Source of the DNA: Symbiodinium kawagutii
Lineage: Eukaryota; Sar; Dinophyceae; Suessiales; Symbiodiniaceae
NCBI GenBank assembly: GCA_009767595.1
Contig: VSDK01024294.1
Span: 294,052-358,051, forward strand
Direction: 5' to 3'
DNA length: 64,000 nt
Position numbers and translations under genes: made by a program. Within the stretch, counting starts at the first letter, position 1; each line of letters starts with the position of its first letter. Below, piece after piece: positions 31,901 to 44,500 of this stretch. Below the pieces are notes generated by a model, which saw only the letters and a list, made by a program, of their open reading frames with translations, was not told where the DNA came from and searched no databases.

Positions 31901-34900
31901 TGATACTGGAGGTACAAACCCCGAGCTGGCGGCAATTTGTAAACAACAATGTTGGTTTGGTTGAAAGTAACATCAAAGTCATTGGTTTCCTCTGGTTCGA
32001 CTTTTGATTGTTGACCAGCTGCAATGGGAAAGTGAAGCTGAGCCTGATCAAGAGGAAACTGTCCCATAGTGGTGGTATTGTATGTTTCCGGTGGCAAGAG
32101 GATTTGCATTTGCTGGGATGGTGCAAGAATCTTACCAAAATGCTGCAGAATGGCAATCACAAGCTGGATCTGCATGATCTTCGGAAAATCAAATGGGCCA
32201 ATGATTCGATCCTGAAAATGAAATTGACACGGCACTGTTCTATCCATCTCAGGAGGCGTTGAAAGAGAAAGCAAGGCAATGCGCAGCAGCCGAAAGAAAA
32301 TCTGTTCCTTCAGCAATTGAACTGGGGTCGTTACAACCAATGAATTGGGACGGTATATCAACTGCCAATGATTCGATCCCAAATCTTCATAGCAAATCTG
32401 CCTCCCATGTTGTGTCATCCAATCTTTCATTTGAGGAGAGTTCCAAAGATGAAGAAAAGAGCTGCGAGATTCGAATGTTCCACTGCATTGGAGTATCAAA
32501 ATGTCAGTCTCTGGTGGAACATGCAATTGGATTTGAACACCAATGACTGCCATGAGATGTTCAAGAAAATCTGGATCACGAATGCACGGTGTGTCATGTG
32601 TGTGAACTTCCCCAAAGATGCGATTGTGATCGGTGTGCAAAAGGCCAAGTGCATCATAGCAAGGAACATCTGGTCCTAGCATTCTATTGCACACATCACT
32701 CCAATGAGAGCCTGCAAAAATCTCGTAGAGGTGCAATGCTTCATCGTGTCGAATGACCAATGGCTGCGGTGGATCATGAATGCCAATTTGCTCAATGACC
32801 TGTTGCCTCATTGCATCGTCAATTGGCATTAAAGCGATTGGAGATGGCACGTCTGCATCTTGTATGGGCTGGAGCAATGCAGGCAAATGATCCTTGACAT
32901 GTTCGGGCAAAATGGTGCAATCCCAAAGGTGCACAACTGTGGCCCACAGCATCTGTCCTTCCACATTGATGGTTCCGTATTGACAAGGTTTCAGCATGGG
33001 AAGGATTTGTATCATGACATCAAATGGCTGGGTGGTACATGTGTTCTCTGTTTCATGTTCAACTGGGAGGTCAAAAGGAACCAATCCCATTTCTGGCGAG
33101 TACCATGAATCTGCTGGCCATTGATTGTTCATGTTCGGGCTCCATTGCAACGAATGCATGAAATGCTGGAGTTGCTGTTGCAACTGCTGAGTTTGATCAA
33201 AGGTGCCAACATACCAAGCACATTCGTCCTCCCTGAAATCACAAGATGATGCTCGGAGTCGGGTGCCCACTAAATGGTGAAGCTCGGCTGAGCAAATGGT
33301 CTGTTCATCTAGATCACCAAGATACTGCAAAGCCGGAATGAGCAAAACAAGTGAATGAACCGGAGTGATGCAATTGCCCAATGATCGATACGCCAGTTGT
33401 TTTGGTTTGAGCAAAATGTGTGGTTGATTCGTGCCATGTAGCAATGATACTTCAACTGGCGTGAAAAACCTGAATGATCCGTGTTGCTTCACAAAGTGGC
33501 CATACAAGCCACGTTTCTTGAGGTGAGCTTCATTGATTTGATGTTGCTCTCCATACGCCGCCATGAAAGTTGGCAGTGGTTGTTGCAGTGATGGAAGCCT
33601 ATAATTGATGATTTCTCTTTGACTGAAATTCTTGGTGTTTCCCGGCATATACTCTTGATTGAAGTACATGGCTGCTTCGACCTTTGTGGGTTGAAAGTGG
33701 TGCATGTTCTGCTTGGGAATCTGCTGCAATGCATCGAAATCGAGCGGTGAAGGCTTTCCAAGGGGCCATGCTGGTGAGAAAGCTTCTGGCAAAGCACGAT
33801 CACTAGGTAGCAACAATGCTAACCATCTGCATCTTCTCGTTGGTGTGAGCGCTGATTGCTCAAAGTTGTCAGCAAAGGCAATCTGATACCCTGACCACTT
33901 GACCAATTTAAGAAAAATCTCAAAGTGATCATGCCTTGGAAAACCACTGACTTGTTCGAACAAAACTGCTTTGGGTTTGAACGTTCTGATTTGAATGAAG
34001 CTGTGAGCAATGCACATTCCATCTGGTACGAAAAAACCTTTGCCTGATCCCGATCCAGACCACGACGGACACGGTGCCGACATGCACCATGCATCAAGGT
34101 CCAAATTGAGAAGCAATCGCATCCATTTTGATTGTGTGATGTCTGCACAAATGACCGTGTCAGTTGGATGTGTATGCAAGAAATCATCCGGCATGTTTTC
34201 AGTGCATCCCACAATTTGTGTACGATGTGTGAGGCCATATTGAATGACACTCTGCAATGCGTGATCCACTGCCAGTGTGCATCGTGAGTGAATGCCAAGC
34301 TTTTTGAGGAAATGGATGGCCATATTCCATCCACCATAGCCTCCACAGTATTGTTCCAAGATCCACTTGTGTGATTGCGTTGTGCTGCGGTGATCATCAT
34401 CCAATGAAATGACCAACGAATCTTGACCAGTTCGAATGACAAATGGCTGTCCATATGTGGCAGAAACCACCTCGACCTGATGCAAGAAGACCTGGTCCGA
34501 TTCCTGCATCAATTGCATCAGTTCAGAATTCGTCTGAATACACACACTTTTCCCAAAAACATGAGATGCAGTGTGTTGTCCGTTTCCTCCCAACACCAAA
34601 TTGGAATGATATCTGTCAGGGTCTGCAATGACTCCCTTTACCACCAGTTTGTCCTGAAATGTACCAATGTATGTATCTTTGATCACCATGTTGATGTGAC
34701 TACCAGGTTGCAGCTGCGTTGAAATGTTCTCTCGTTCAAGCAGCTGACAGATCTCCATAGGTACAAGGTGTGCCATGGCTGTATTTGCTCCCACAGGGAA
34801 CCGGTCTTGCCGATGTGGGGGCTAGAGCCCAAAAGCTATGGTTAATGATGGTTGATGATGGTTAATGATGGATGGTTAATGATGGATGGTTAATGATGGA

Positions 34901-35505
34901 TGGTTAATGATGGATGGTTAATGATGGATGGTTAATGATGGTTAATGCTGGTTAATGATGGTTAATGATGGTTAGTGATGGTTAGTGACTCCTAATGGTG
35001 GTCAATGATGGTCAATGATTGTTCATGATGGTTAATGATGGTGAATGATCGTTCGTTTCCGAATCGGGTACGGACCCCTGGCGCTTGAAACCTGCCGAGG
35101 GCGAACGATCAAAACGGCAACTTCGTGTATATAAATGTGCACATAGTCTTGGTGGCTTAAAGATCCCTTGCTAAAAATATATTTTTAGTGGTTATATGGT
35201 AAACCAATCATATCCCAAAAACACTAAAAAGCTAAGTTAGTGGGTATAAGCCACCCAGTAGTCAATGATGATTAACACATGGGTATGTGCCAAGCCATGA
35301 AGGGTAACCAATGGGCCCATTGGTTGACTGGGGGTACCACTATTTTGGCAATTTGTCGTGGCAAACATTCACCTCTAGAACCGGCTTCAAACGAGAGAGC
35401 TCTCTTGGTTTGGTAGAGGCATTGAAGCTCGATGTGTGATCGTCAGCGTTTCCATGACAGTGATATGCAGTGATGATTGCCGTCCTCGACATATCAGGTA
35501 CAACC

Positions 35506-35548
<43 letters not shown>

Positions 35549-38500
35549 CTGAAGACACTTATTACAGCTGATATGACTAGCACATACTAGCACCACAACG
35601 AACAACTGAAAGTCGAGCTGGAAGCTATCGCCAAGCCAAGGCTCAAAAGATTCACCTTGCGTTTTCACCAGCATGTCCTCAGTTCACGCTGCGCACAAGA
35701 GTTGTATGTGTGCAGGATCATGGTGGCATGCTTGAAGGTCTGCATCTCTGTAATGCGTGGCTGAAATGAATGGGATATAGTGGGATATTTGGCCGGGATT
35801 GTGTCCTAGTTGCCTAGAAATTTATGTAACTGTCGTTGTGTCACCTTGGGTGAACTTATGTAATGTGAAAATGACTGTGTTGGTGCGTCCGCTCTATTCT
35901 CATTGCGGTTCTGCAGGGGATCCTGAGTGTGTGTGTGTGTGTGTCCATATCAGCGTGCATGTTTCATGCATGGATAAGGTATGTGCAAGTGCACGTGTAT
36001 GTATCTCTATATGAATGTGCATATGTATGCCTCTGGGGCAATTGTAAAAACATGCAAAACAATCTGTGAGTTATGGGACTGCAAATACCAGCTTGACACA
36101 GGACTGCAACTTGCGCACCCTAACCGACCTCGGCGGTGCCTACTTAGCGCATAGTTCGGAGCAGTTTCGGGGGCAGAAAAGGCTAACTTGGACCGCAAAG
36201 TGAGGCATATGCGAAAAAACAAATCACTGGATCAAAGCGCCGACTTCCAAATTGATCCGTTTTTTTTCCATAAAGAGTTATCTATGTTGCAGTGTTGTAC
36301 CAGTGTGTCCCTGTCTTTACGAACTACCGTTTGGTTAGGGCACTCCTGGTAGCTCCTGGCCTTGCTCCCTCATTGAAGGGCTACAAGGATACCCCTGCCT
36401 CCTTAACTCCCTCCAACCACCAGGCAGCACACAATATGAATAGACTCTCTGAAACAAGTCAGAACATTCTGCCAGAAGGTGCGTTTTGTGGACAGTGGTT
36501 CCCTCCACGGCAATTGATGCTGAAAGAACCACGCATGGACATATGGTGGTGTCTCAAAGTAGCCGACTCCCAAATCATCCAACACTGATCATTTGTAACA
36601 ACAAACCAAACATTTTTGGGGGTCCCTATTTTGAGAAACACTCACATCTCTTCGCAAAGCATAGAAAGTCGCTTTGCGAAAATGTGATCAGCGAAAGAGA
36701 TAGCAAGTTGCAGCTGTCGTCCAAAACGACTGATTCAAACATGCTTCTACCCGCTGCTGATTGCTGACCACAAAAAAAAATATCCGTTTTCGGCCCTTGG
36801 CTGCCCTGGTTACCCTGGTTGCAGGCCGAGATTCAATACACTGAGGGACAGTCACATCTGCTTTGGCATGCTGAACCACATCCAATTGGAGCATCGCATC
36901 TGACGAGCAGCCGGCCCTATCGGATCCTATGCTGCCATAGTTGGTGAGGCACTCCTAGTAGCTCCAACTGTTCCCCCTTTAAAAAGGGCGTAGGGCAGGA
37001 TATCCCAAACCGCTCCAAATTGTTCCTTTCCAACCACCAAGTAAATGTGCCCCAACTGTCTCTCAGCTCTCCTGGATGTGGTTGTAACTGGGACAGTCCC
37101 CATAGCAGCCCTAGAAGGGGGGTTACCCCTATACGCTGGTGGGGTACCAAAAAATGGTGTGTTTATTGTTAAAGATGATCAATTAATTATCAATGGATGA
37201 TTTGGGGGGTCCCGCATTTTGAGAAACACCCATATCCATAGTGCACCAAGCACCCATCAGCAAATTCCAAATATAGCGATAGAGACATTGGTAGTTTATC
37301 ACCAGCTCAGCAAGAGTCTCATCAAAAATGCCGGAGATTGTTTGGGGACCAATGGGGGAGCTAATCAAACATGGCAGCCTACCAACGATTGATTCGGGCC
37401 CATCACTAATTCTAAAATCACTTGCTTGTGGGTCAAAACCCTTAGTCCCCCTGGTTCCCAAAAATCACCAACCAGGCTGTTTTCCCTATTGTTAGTTCTT
37501 ATCCCAACCATGAAATTGATGGAGCTAACTGCTTGACCCTTCCGCTCGCCGTTTGGTGGTGGTGACGTACCAGGCCGGCCACCCGTAGCCCCCGACCCGG
37601 CCGCGCCGTCGTCCCGTCCCGTCCCGGATCCCCACCGATCCATTGCTTCGGAAACGTCTTGCTGTTCTCCAAAATCGCTGGCTCTAAACGAATCCCCAGC
37701 ACAGACCTTTGGACGTTCGTGCGGTGCGGTGGTGTTCAGGTTGCGGATGGATCCCTCCTCGCCTTCGCGCCTGACACAAGATATTAGGTGGTAGCCATAG
37801 GGGACCCCCAAAAGCTATGGTTGGTTTATAGACTATAAATGGTTAATAGTGGATGATTTGGGGGGACCCCTATGACTTGAGAAACCACCAAATAGTAGGT
37901 AACCAGGAACCCCCTGGCGTCGGGATGGTTACATATTAGCGAGGGGCAGGGTATGTCTGTTGGTTGTTTTTGGAATGAATGGTCTTCAGGAAATTTCCCT
38001 CCAGAAATATGCATGTTCTATTGAGAATTCGTCCAGAGCGGGTGGAAATTTGATACAAACAAGAACATTGACCGTGATTGGCCGACAATGCTGGAATAGC
38101 GAATAAGACTGGTGTCGCGTAAGAGTAGAATCAACATGAATCGACAGTGCTTGATAGTTGACAACCGACCAACGGTGAATCTGAATGATCACATCAAATC
38201 AACATCCATAAGCTCAATAAGCAACACAATGTTCATACACAACGAGCAACAACAGGGGCGGATGCACCCTGTACGGTCCATTCCTTGCTGTTGCAACTGC
38301 AATGATTCTCTGTGTACCGCAGCGCTACCTTGAGAACGTCTGCCCTGGTAAGGGGGCTGGTGGCTGCTCGGTCGAGCGGCCAAGTCATCCCAAGCACGAA
38401 GCAAACCACAAATGCCACTTCGAAGAAGAGCATCAACAGGACAGAACCTCCAGTGTGGACCCAATGGTTGGAGTTGCCCTCCCGCATTGTCCCTGTTCAT

Positions 38501-41500
38501 TTCTGGTCGGTGGATATGCCTGAAGTGATTGGAAACGTTGGTCCGGAGGACTATGACGACCCGTTTTCACATGGAGAATTCCATTCTCCTTTGCTTCCAT
38601 GATGCTCTCTCTTCAGGACCACAGACCATGTGACCATGACCTACACCCATGCAGCTGAAGATAGTTGGCTGTGGGTTCAGACCTTGTACATCCCTGTACC
38701 CATTTTTTGACAGTTGGTTGTGACCTCCATATTGAGAATGAATGAGATACGAGTACAAGGGTCCCACACATTCATTCAGTACACTGAATCAAATTGAGCT
38801 CTTTGCAATCGAGGTGCCGTTTCTTCCGAAAACTCTCATGGCCCATGGTTCTTTGGGCTCCGAGTTTTCTTGCTGGTCAAGGGCCGGCAAGTGCACACCC
38901 AATGAGCTGATCGTGGAACCCCAGCAGAAGAGTGTGTAGCAAGTGAAACCCACATCCTGCGCGCGAAACGCGGATCCAGCCATGGAAACTGCGGCTGTCC
39001 AAAGCTTGGCAGAGTATCCAACGAGTTTTTTAAGTCCTAAAAATCTGAGTTTCCAGCTTGGACTCTTTTTAAGTCCTAAAAATCTGAGATTTTTTTTGTC
39101 GAAGAAGCAACAGCGGAAAAAGAAGACATTCAGCCCCTGGCTGTCGCATCCGTAGGGAGAATGAAAGCCCCTGACCGCCCGAGTTTCGACAACAGTTGGA
39201 GCCCATGGAGACGCCGGAAGTGCAGGACTCGAGAGGACGACAACGATGGAGAAAAATGGCAGTGGTTACCAACCAACTGTTAATAACCACTAGGGAAAAT
39301 AAAAATGTTTGAAACCACAAACCAGTTGTGCTTGTTGGATTGGTGGATTGAGTTCTGTTGGAGAAACTGCTGAGCACCACTATACCAAGATGTTGGCAGA
39401 ACACAACGCTTAACTCTTGCACGTCGAAGCGGGACAGGTGTCTCCCTGTGAGGACGGGCCCATCCTCCTTGATCTACCATTTGTTTCCACCACTCCTGGG
39501 GGCCGCTCCTGGCCTCGCTCCCCCTTCCAAGACATTTACGGATAGCCCTGGCTCCAAGCAGCTCTCTCCCAACCACCTGCCCGGCCAGCTATTATCAACA
39601 CCCCTTCAAACGACACATATGGAAGTTTCTCAAAATAGGGGTATCCCCTAATCATCCATTTATAGTCATTTATAGTAATAAACCAGCCATTTTGGGGGTC
39701 CCCTATGGCTTGAGAAACGACACATCTTCACCATCTTTGCCTTGCTGCAAACCAGTCTCCTCACACTTGCCCTTGCAAGAAATGACGCAATTGCTGTGCG
39801 ACGTGTTTCTTTCTGCTTGGGCTGCGAATCTCGACGTTGCATAGATGACGACTTCGCGAAACCGAGAGCAGGCAATGAATCAGCGAGGGTTGCAGAGCGG
39901 AGAAGATGACAGAACACAAGACTTACCCTATGGCAAACTAACATCAACCCGGAAAACCACCCAGCTTAATTAGAAGTTTTTAGGATGTTGATTTTCCACA
40001 TCTGAGTTGGTTTGCCCCACGGGAATTGCTGGCGTTTCTCTCCTGGCATTTTGAACCCCAAGGTAAGTTGCTGTGGCAAGGGAGCTTCACATTCGGGGGA
40101 CTCCATGTCCCTACCCATTCAGTAGTTCAGAAGTGGAAGCAACGAGAGCAATCAATGCGGAAACAAAGAGTGTGGGTACAAGTCGAGGCAAACAACAACC
40201 ATTTTTACTTGCGGAAAAGATGCAAAGTCAATGCAAAAAAGCGGTCTCCGCCTCTCTCTACTCACCACCAACCCAAGTCTCGGGAACCAAACACCATGAA
40301 TTCTTGGGGACCAACAGCTTGACTGCCGCAACAGCTTCCGCTTGTCACCCCGGGGGTCCAGCGAAAAGAGCCCGTTGACAGGCGGCTGGTTCAAGTGAAG
40401 AACCAAGTAGAAGAGGAAAATGTAAGCGATCACGTCCTTGGCGGCACTTTCCAAGGATGGTCAGCTAGCTATAGCTAGCTTGTCAATGCAAAAGCTCCTC
40501 TGGTTGGTAATTGAACCACCTCCATGAATGCGCAAGTCAACCAACCGTTTGGCGATACTAAGGAAAAACATGTTTGAAACAACCAACCAGTCATATTAAA
40601 TCTGATGGAAATACAAGTTTTGAACACAGCTCAATTGATATACAGTATGTTGACATGGTGGTTTCTCAAAATATGGGACCCAAAAATATCCTTTATATCG
40701 ACCATTTTCAGTAATACACCAACAATTTTTGGGGGTTCCCTATTTCGTCATACACCCACATGAAACATCCCACCAAGGATTACTGTTTCCTACCGGTCCT
40801 GAGTTGAGGCAGTGGTTGGTGTTAATCACTGGTGCTTTCCATTGAAAGTGGAAACAAACCACTGACCGTATCATGATCTTTCCACCTCGATAAATTCTAG
40901 GGATCCTTCTCTGAAACACATCTATTTGACAAGAATAAGATGAATAGACTGCAAATTCTCAGGCTGAAAAAGGGACGACGTTCATGGAAGCAACCTAATC
41001 AACTCACATCTGGGTGTTTCTGAAAATAGGGGACCCCCCAAATCATCCACTTTATCAACCATCTATGGTGCTAAATCCACCATCACTTTGGGGTTCCCTC
41101 TGGCTTGAGAAACCACCATATGGTGGTTTCTCAAAATATGGGACCCCCAAAATGGTTGGGTTAGTACTACTAAATAACTATAGATGGATGATTTAGGGGT
41201 ACCCCTATTTTGAGAAGCCACCATATATCTACCAATATGTTGGTAGAACGCTTAACTCTTGCGCGTCCCAAGGAAGGGGGACAGGTGCCTCCCCGTCATT
41301 TCAACAGGAACCCAGCTTCAACAGGGGCGGCTGGTGCAGGATCCATTGGCACAGGGCCGCTGCGGTATCCACAACGGTACCGTTCTGATTTCTGGACGGT
41401 AACGAGCCAAGCCGGATCTTGGTTCAAGGCCAGTCATTAACTATGACTGACCAAGATTTCACCAAGATTTCAAATCATGAACAGCTTAACCAATAGGTGG

Positions 41501-44500
41501 TCATTTCCAAACCAAGATTGTCATTAATCAATGACATTGGTTACTTGTCAGGATCAACTATTTTCATATCATTGACCATCCAGTGGCCATCCAAAAACCA
41601 TGGGCCATCCAGCACCAGCGTAAGTCGCTACCCCGCGGGGTACTGTGGGTGGAACTGCCAAGTCCGTTGGGTTTTCCATTGTTGGTCCCTACAAGGTGGG
41701 CCCCCCTGGTTATAAGTTGATTAAGATTCGCCATTCAACAAGCTAGTTATATCTTCCATTTCACTGGTAGTTACCCTAGTTATGTTCGCCAAGTTAGCTA
41801 ACTACCCAAGTTATAAGTTATAGTTTCCATAACTGGTAGTTACCCACCTTGTAACTGTTGGCTTTGGCATCGAAGGCTTTGGGACGACTCGTTCTTTTAC
41901 TGCTTGGGCGCGCTTAGCAGCGGCTCCCCTGCTTGGAGGATCGTCCCAGTTCGGAAGTGGCGCATGGTTCAGCCCAATGACTAGTTCAGCCATTTACAAA
42001 TGATGTACCCCACAAAAATGGCAGTTACTAACCATGGTTGCATTCACCCCTTCCTAAGTGGGATGATCTGCCCAAGTACTTGTGAACTGGATAAGTCAAC
42101 TTTTGTTTATCATCATGGGTAGTTCCTAACCCTGGATAGGGTAGTTGCTAAGCCATTTAAAAATGATGTAAGCCACAAAAATGGTCGACCTACTAACCAT
42201 GGATATTGACATTCACCGCTTGGGATCCCTGGGATCATCATCCCTAAGCCAGTACCGAGCTGCTGGACAGGCCCATTTGGAGATGATCTGGACCTCAGAT
42301 CGACCAAAAGGAATCCGACCCCAGGGATTCGACCCCATGTCAACGATGGTTTAACCGTCAAGAACCGTGATGTTTACCATGATTGACTATGTTAGATTAA
42401 GCATTTTCAACCATGATGAACCGAAATCAAGTATATATGTATGTGATCACTATTGATCAATATCAATCATGATTACCCATTATTAACTGCATGAGGAGCC
42501 ATTATTATAGTACTTACCATAATTGATGATCATTCTTAATCATGATGAGCCATTCCCAGCCATGAATGACCATTGTTAACTAATTCAACATGATTGATCA
42601 TAATCAATTGCTATTAGTCATGATTGAACACTGAATGATTAAGCATTATCAACCATGATAACCACTCTCAAGCATGATGAACCACTATTAACCATGATTC
42701 ATCATTGTTGAGCATGATTAACCATTATCAATTATATGAGTAACCACTATCAACCATACTTGATCACTATCAATCATGATTAGCCATTATCAACCATATT
42801 AACCACGATTCACTAATATTTACCATGATCAACCATTGTGAACCATTCTTAACCAACTGAAATTCATCATGAACTTAATTTGGTGGTTTCTCAAAATAGG
42901 GGTACCCCTAAATCATCCATTAATAGTCATTTATAGCAATAAACCAAGCATTTTTTGGGTCCCTTATTTTGAGAAACCGCCATTTGTCAAAACGTGAAAC
43001 CACGTTAGCGCGGAAAAAGAACATGCAGCGCATCTTCAGTCCAAAAGCTTTGCGAGTTGGATCATCCGAAGCTCAGCTGCTGGCTTCGGTAGCTGGTTCC
43101 TCCAGCAAAAACTTGGAAATATGGCTATGGGTCAATATTAACCAACCAATAATAGGGGATAATACCCAAAAATAACAGGGAAACCATGGGAAATGATAGG
43201 GGAACCAGGGGTACAGGGTTTTGACCCACTGCCATATCTTGTGATGATCACCATCAAGCGCAAAAAACCACCTGCTCAATGTTAATTATATAGCTGATGT
43301 TGCCATACTCTTCGTGCCTGAAAAAATCCGAAAAGCGAAGTCAGCTGAATCAGTCGTGGTTAATAATCATGATTAATTAATAATAATCAAGTTGGTGTTT
43401 CTGCTCAAAACTGAAAGCAGAAGTTGTGCAGTCCATGTGCTGATGTCAACCCGACGAATCAGCGACTTCCTGAGAATGATTGCACCGGGAAACCCCCTTT
43501 GATGGAGATAAAAACATGAAATTCTTATTCATATGGTGGTTTCTCAAAATAGGGGACCCCCCAAATCATCCGATGTTAATTAATCATTTATACAAGTAGC
43601 AATAAACCAGCCATTTTTGGGGGTTCCCTATATTGAGAAACCATGTACCCACATAGAAGCGACGACGGCCGCGTATCTGTGGCATGACAATAATCGAACC
43701 ACTGCCCAGCATTTGGAGTACACATACTGCTTGGGGTCTAAGCACCATTTGGTTCGATACTGACGACTCGTTGATACTGACAAGCATAAGTATTGGTAAT
43801 GGTCCATCGTGTTTAATCTGTTGATCATCAGAAGCCAATCACTACTTTGTAGCTGTTAACTTTAAATACCATCATGATCTTAATTATCAATGGTTCATGG
43901 CTAAACACTATCGAACATGGCTAATCATATGAACATAAATGTGTTAAAGCTCATTTATGGGGGTACCCCCAAATCATCCCATATTAACTCAACCCTTATT
44001 TTCTTAAAGCTTATTTCGGACATACCTAAGTCGAGCTGAAAATATCTTCACCACCGAAGCCACTTGAGCTTGGGTTCAAACTTTTAGGGATTCCAACTTT
44101 GCAGTACCGGGCAACTACTGAGACCCCAAACCGCCTAGCAAAACATCCTTCAAGAGCGAGCAAATTACTTTTCATGGTAGATCCACATTAATGAACCACC
44201 CCCAGCTGAACCGTAAGTAGCTCGCATTTCACTGGGGTATAACTAAGCAAATGGTTTATTAATAGGTATAGGTTATCCATGAATTTTCCATAAATAGCTA
44301 AAGATTATCGCATTTCACCATCAAATCTAGGTAGCTCATTGATCTCAGTTGATCTAATAAGATACTTTCACCATCAAATCTAGGTAGCTCATTGATCTCA
44401 GTTGATCTAATAAGATACTTTCACCATCAAATCTAGGTAGCTCATTGATCTCAGTTGATCTAATAAGATACTTTCACCATCAAATCTAGGTAGCTCATTG

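Larger units (their letters stand above)
23797..34841 (-). mobile_element. LINE-type retrotransposon with DNA methyltransferase ORF1
   Basis: About 11 kb, minus strand, two very long ORFs plus a frameshifted C-terminal extension. No LTRs are seen. Endonuclease and RT types are those of APE-class non-LTR elements. The 5' leader is only about 65 nt (34777-34841) and the 3' UTR about 300 nt (23797-24099). Both flanks are the same ATGGTTAATG array, so a target duplication cannot be read. Nearly intact coding suggests recent activity, tempered by one frameshift. Retrotransposon-encoded cytosine methyltransferases have been reported from dinoflagellates and charophytes (de Mendoza et al. 2018, from memory), so the combination itself has precedent. 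Confidence 0.88.
23207..36813 (-). other. 13.6-kb intron carrying a LINE
   Basis: Phase-0 intron of the membrane-protein gene between CGGCCTGCAACCAGG|GTAACC and CTCAG|GATGCA. Contents: family B (23217-23330), ATGGTTAATGATGG array, LINE (to about 34841), the same array again, CAA and GT microsatellites, and family A (36544). Confidence 0.75.
38957..40358 (-). other. Membrane-protein intron
   Basis: A direct repeat TTTTTAAGTCCTAAAAATCT (39030-39090), a truncated family C copy (39256-39326), SINE-like copy 3 (39487-39585) and family A (39618-39724). Also the CGCTTAACTCTTGCACGTC segment (39408) that recurs at 41250. Confidence 0.5.
40437..43041 (-). other. Membrane-protein intron
   Basis: Family C (40501-40590), three family A elements (40656, 41011, 41121), GGTAGTTACCC-type segments (41690-42240), and ACCATGATTGATC simple arrays (42360-42860). 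Confidence 0.5.

Noticed and set aside
23797..34841. LTR retrotransposon or integrated virus
   Set aside because: No long terminal repeats, integrase or protease; the endonuclease and RT order is that of a LINE.
37636..37661. QDVSEAMDR as part of a ubiquitin-specific protease
   Set aside because: It resembles the QDVSE box of some USPs, but no Cys or His box was found nearby and the exon joins in phase with the membrane-protein exons on both sides.
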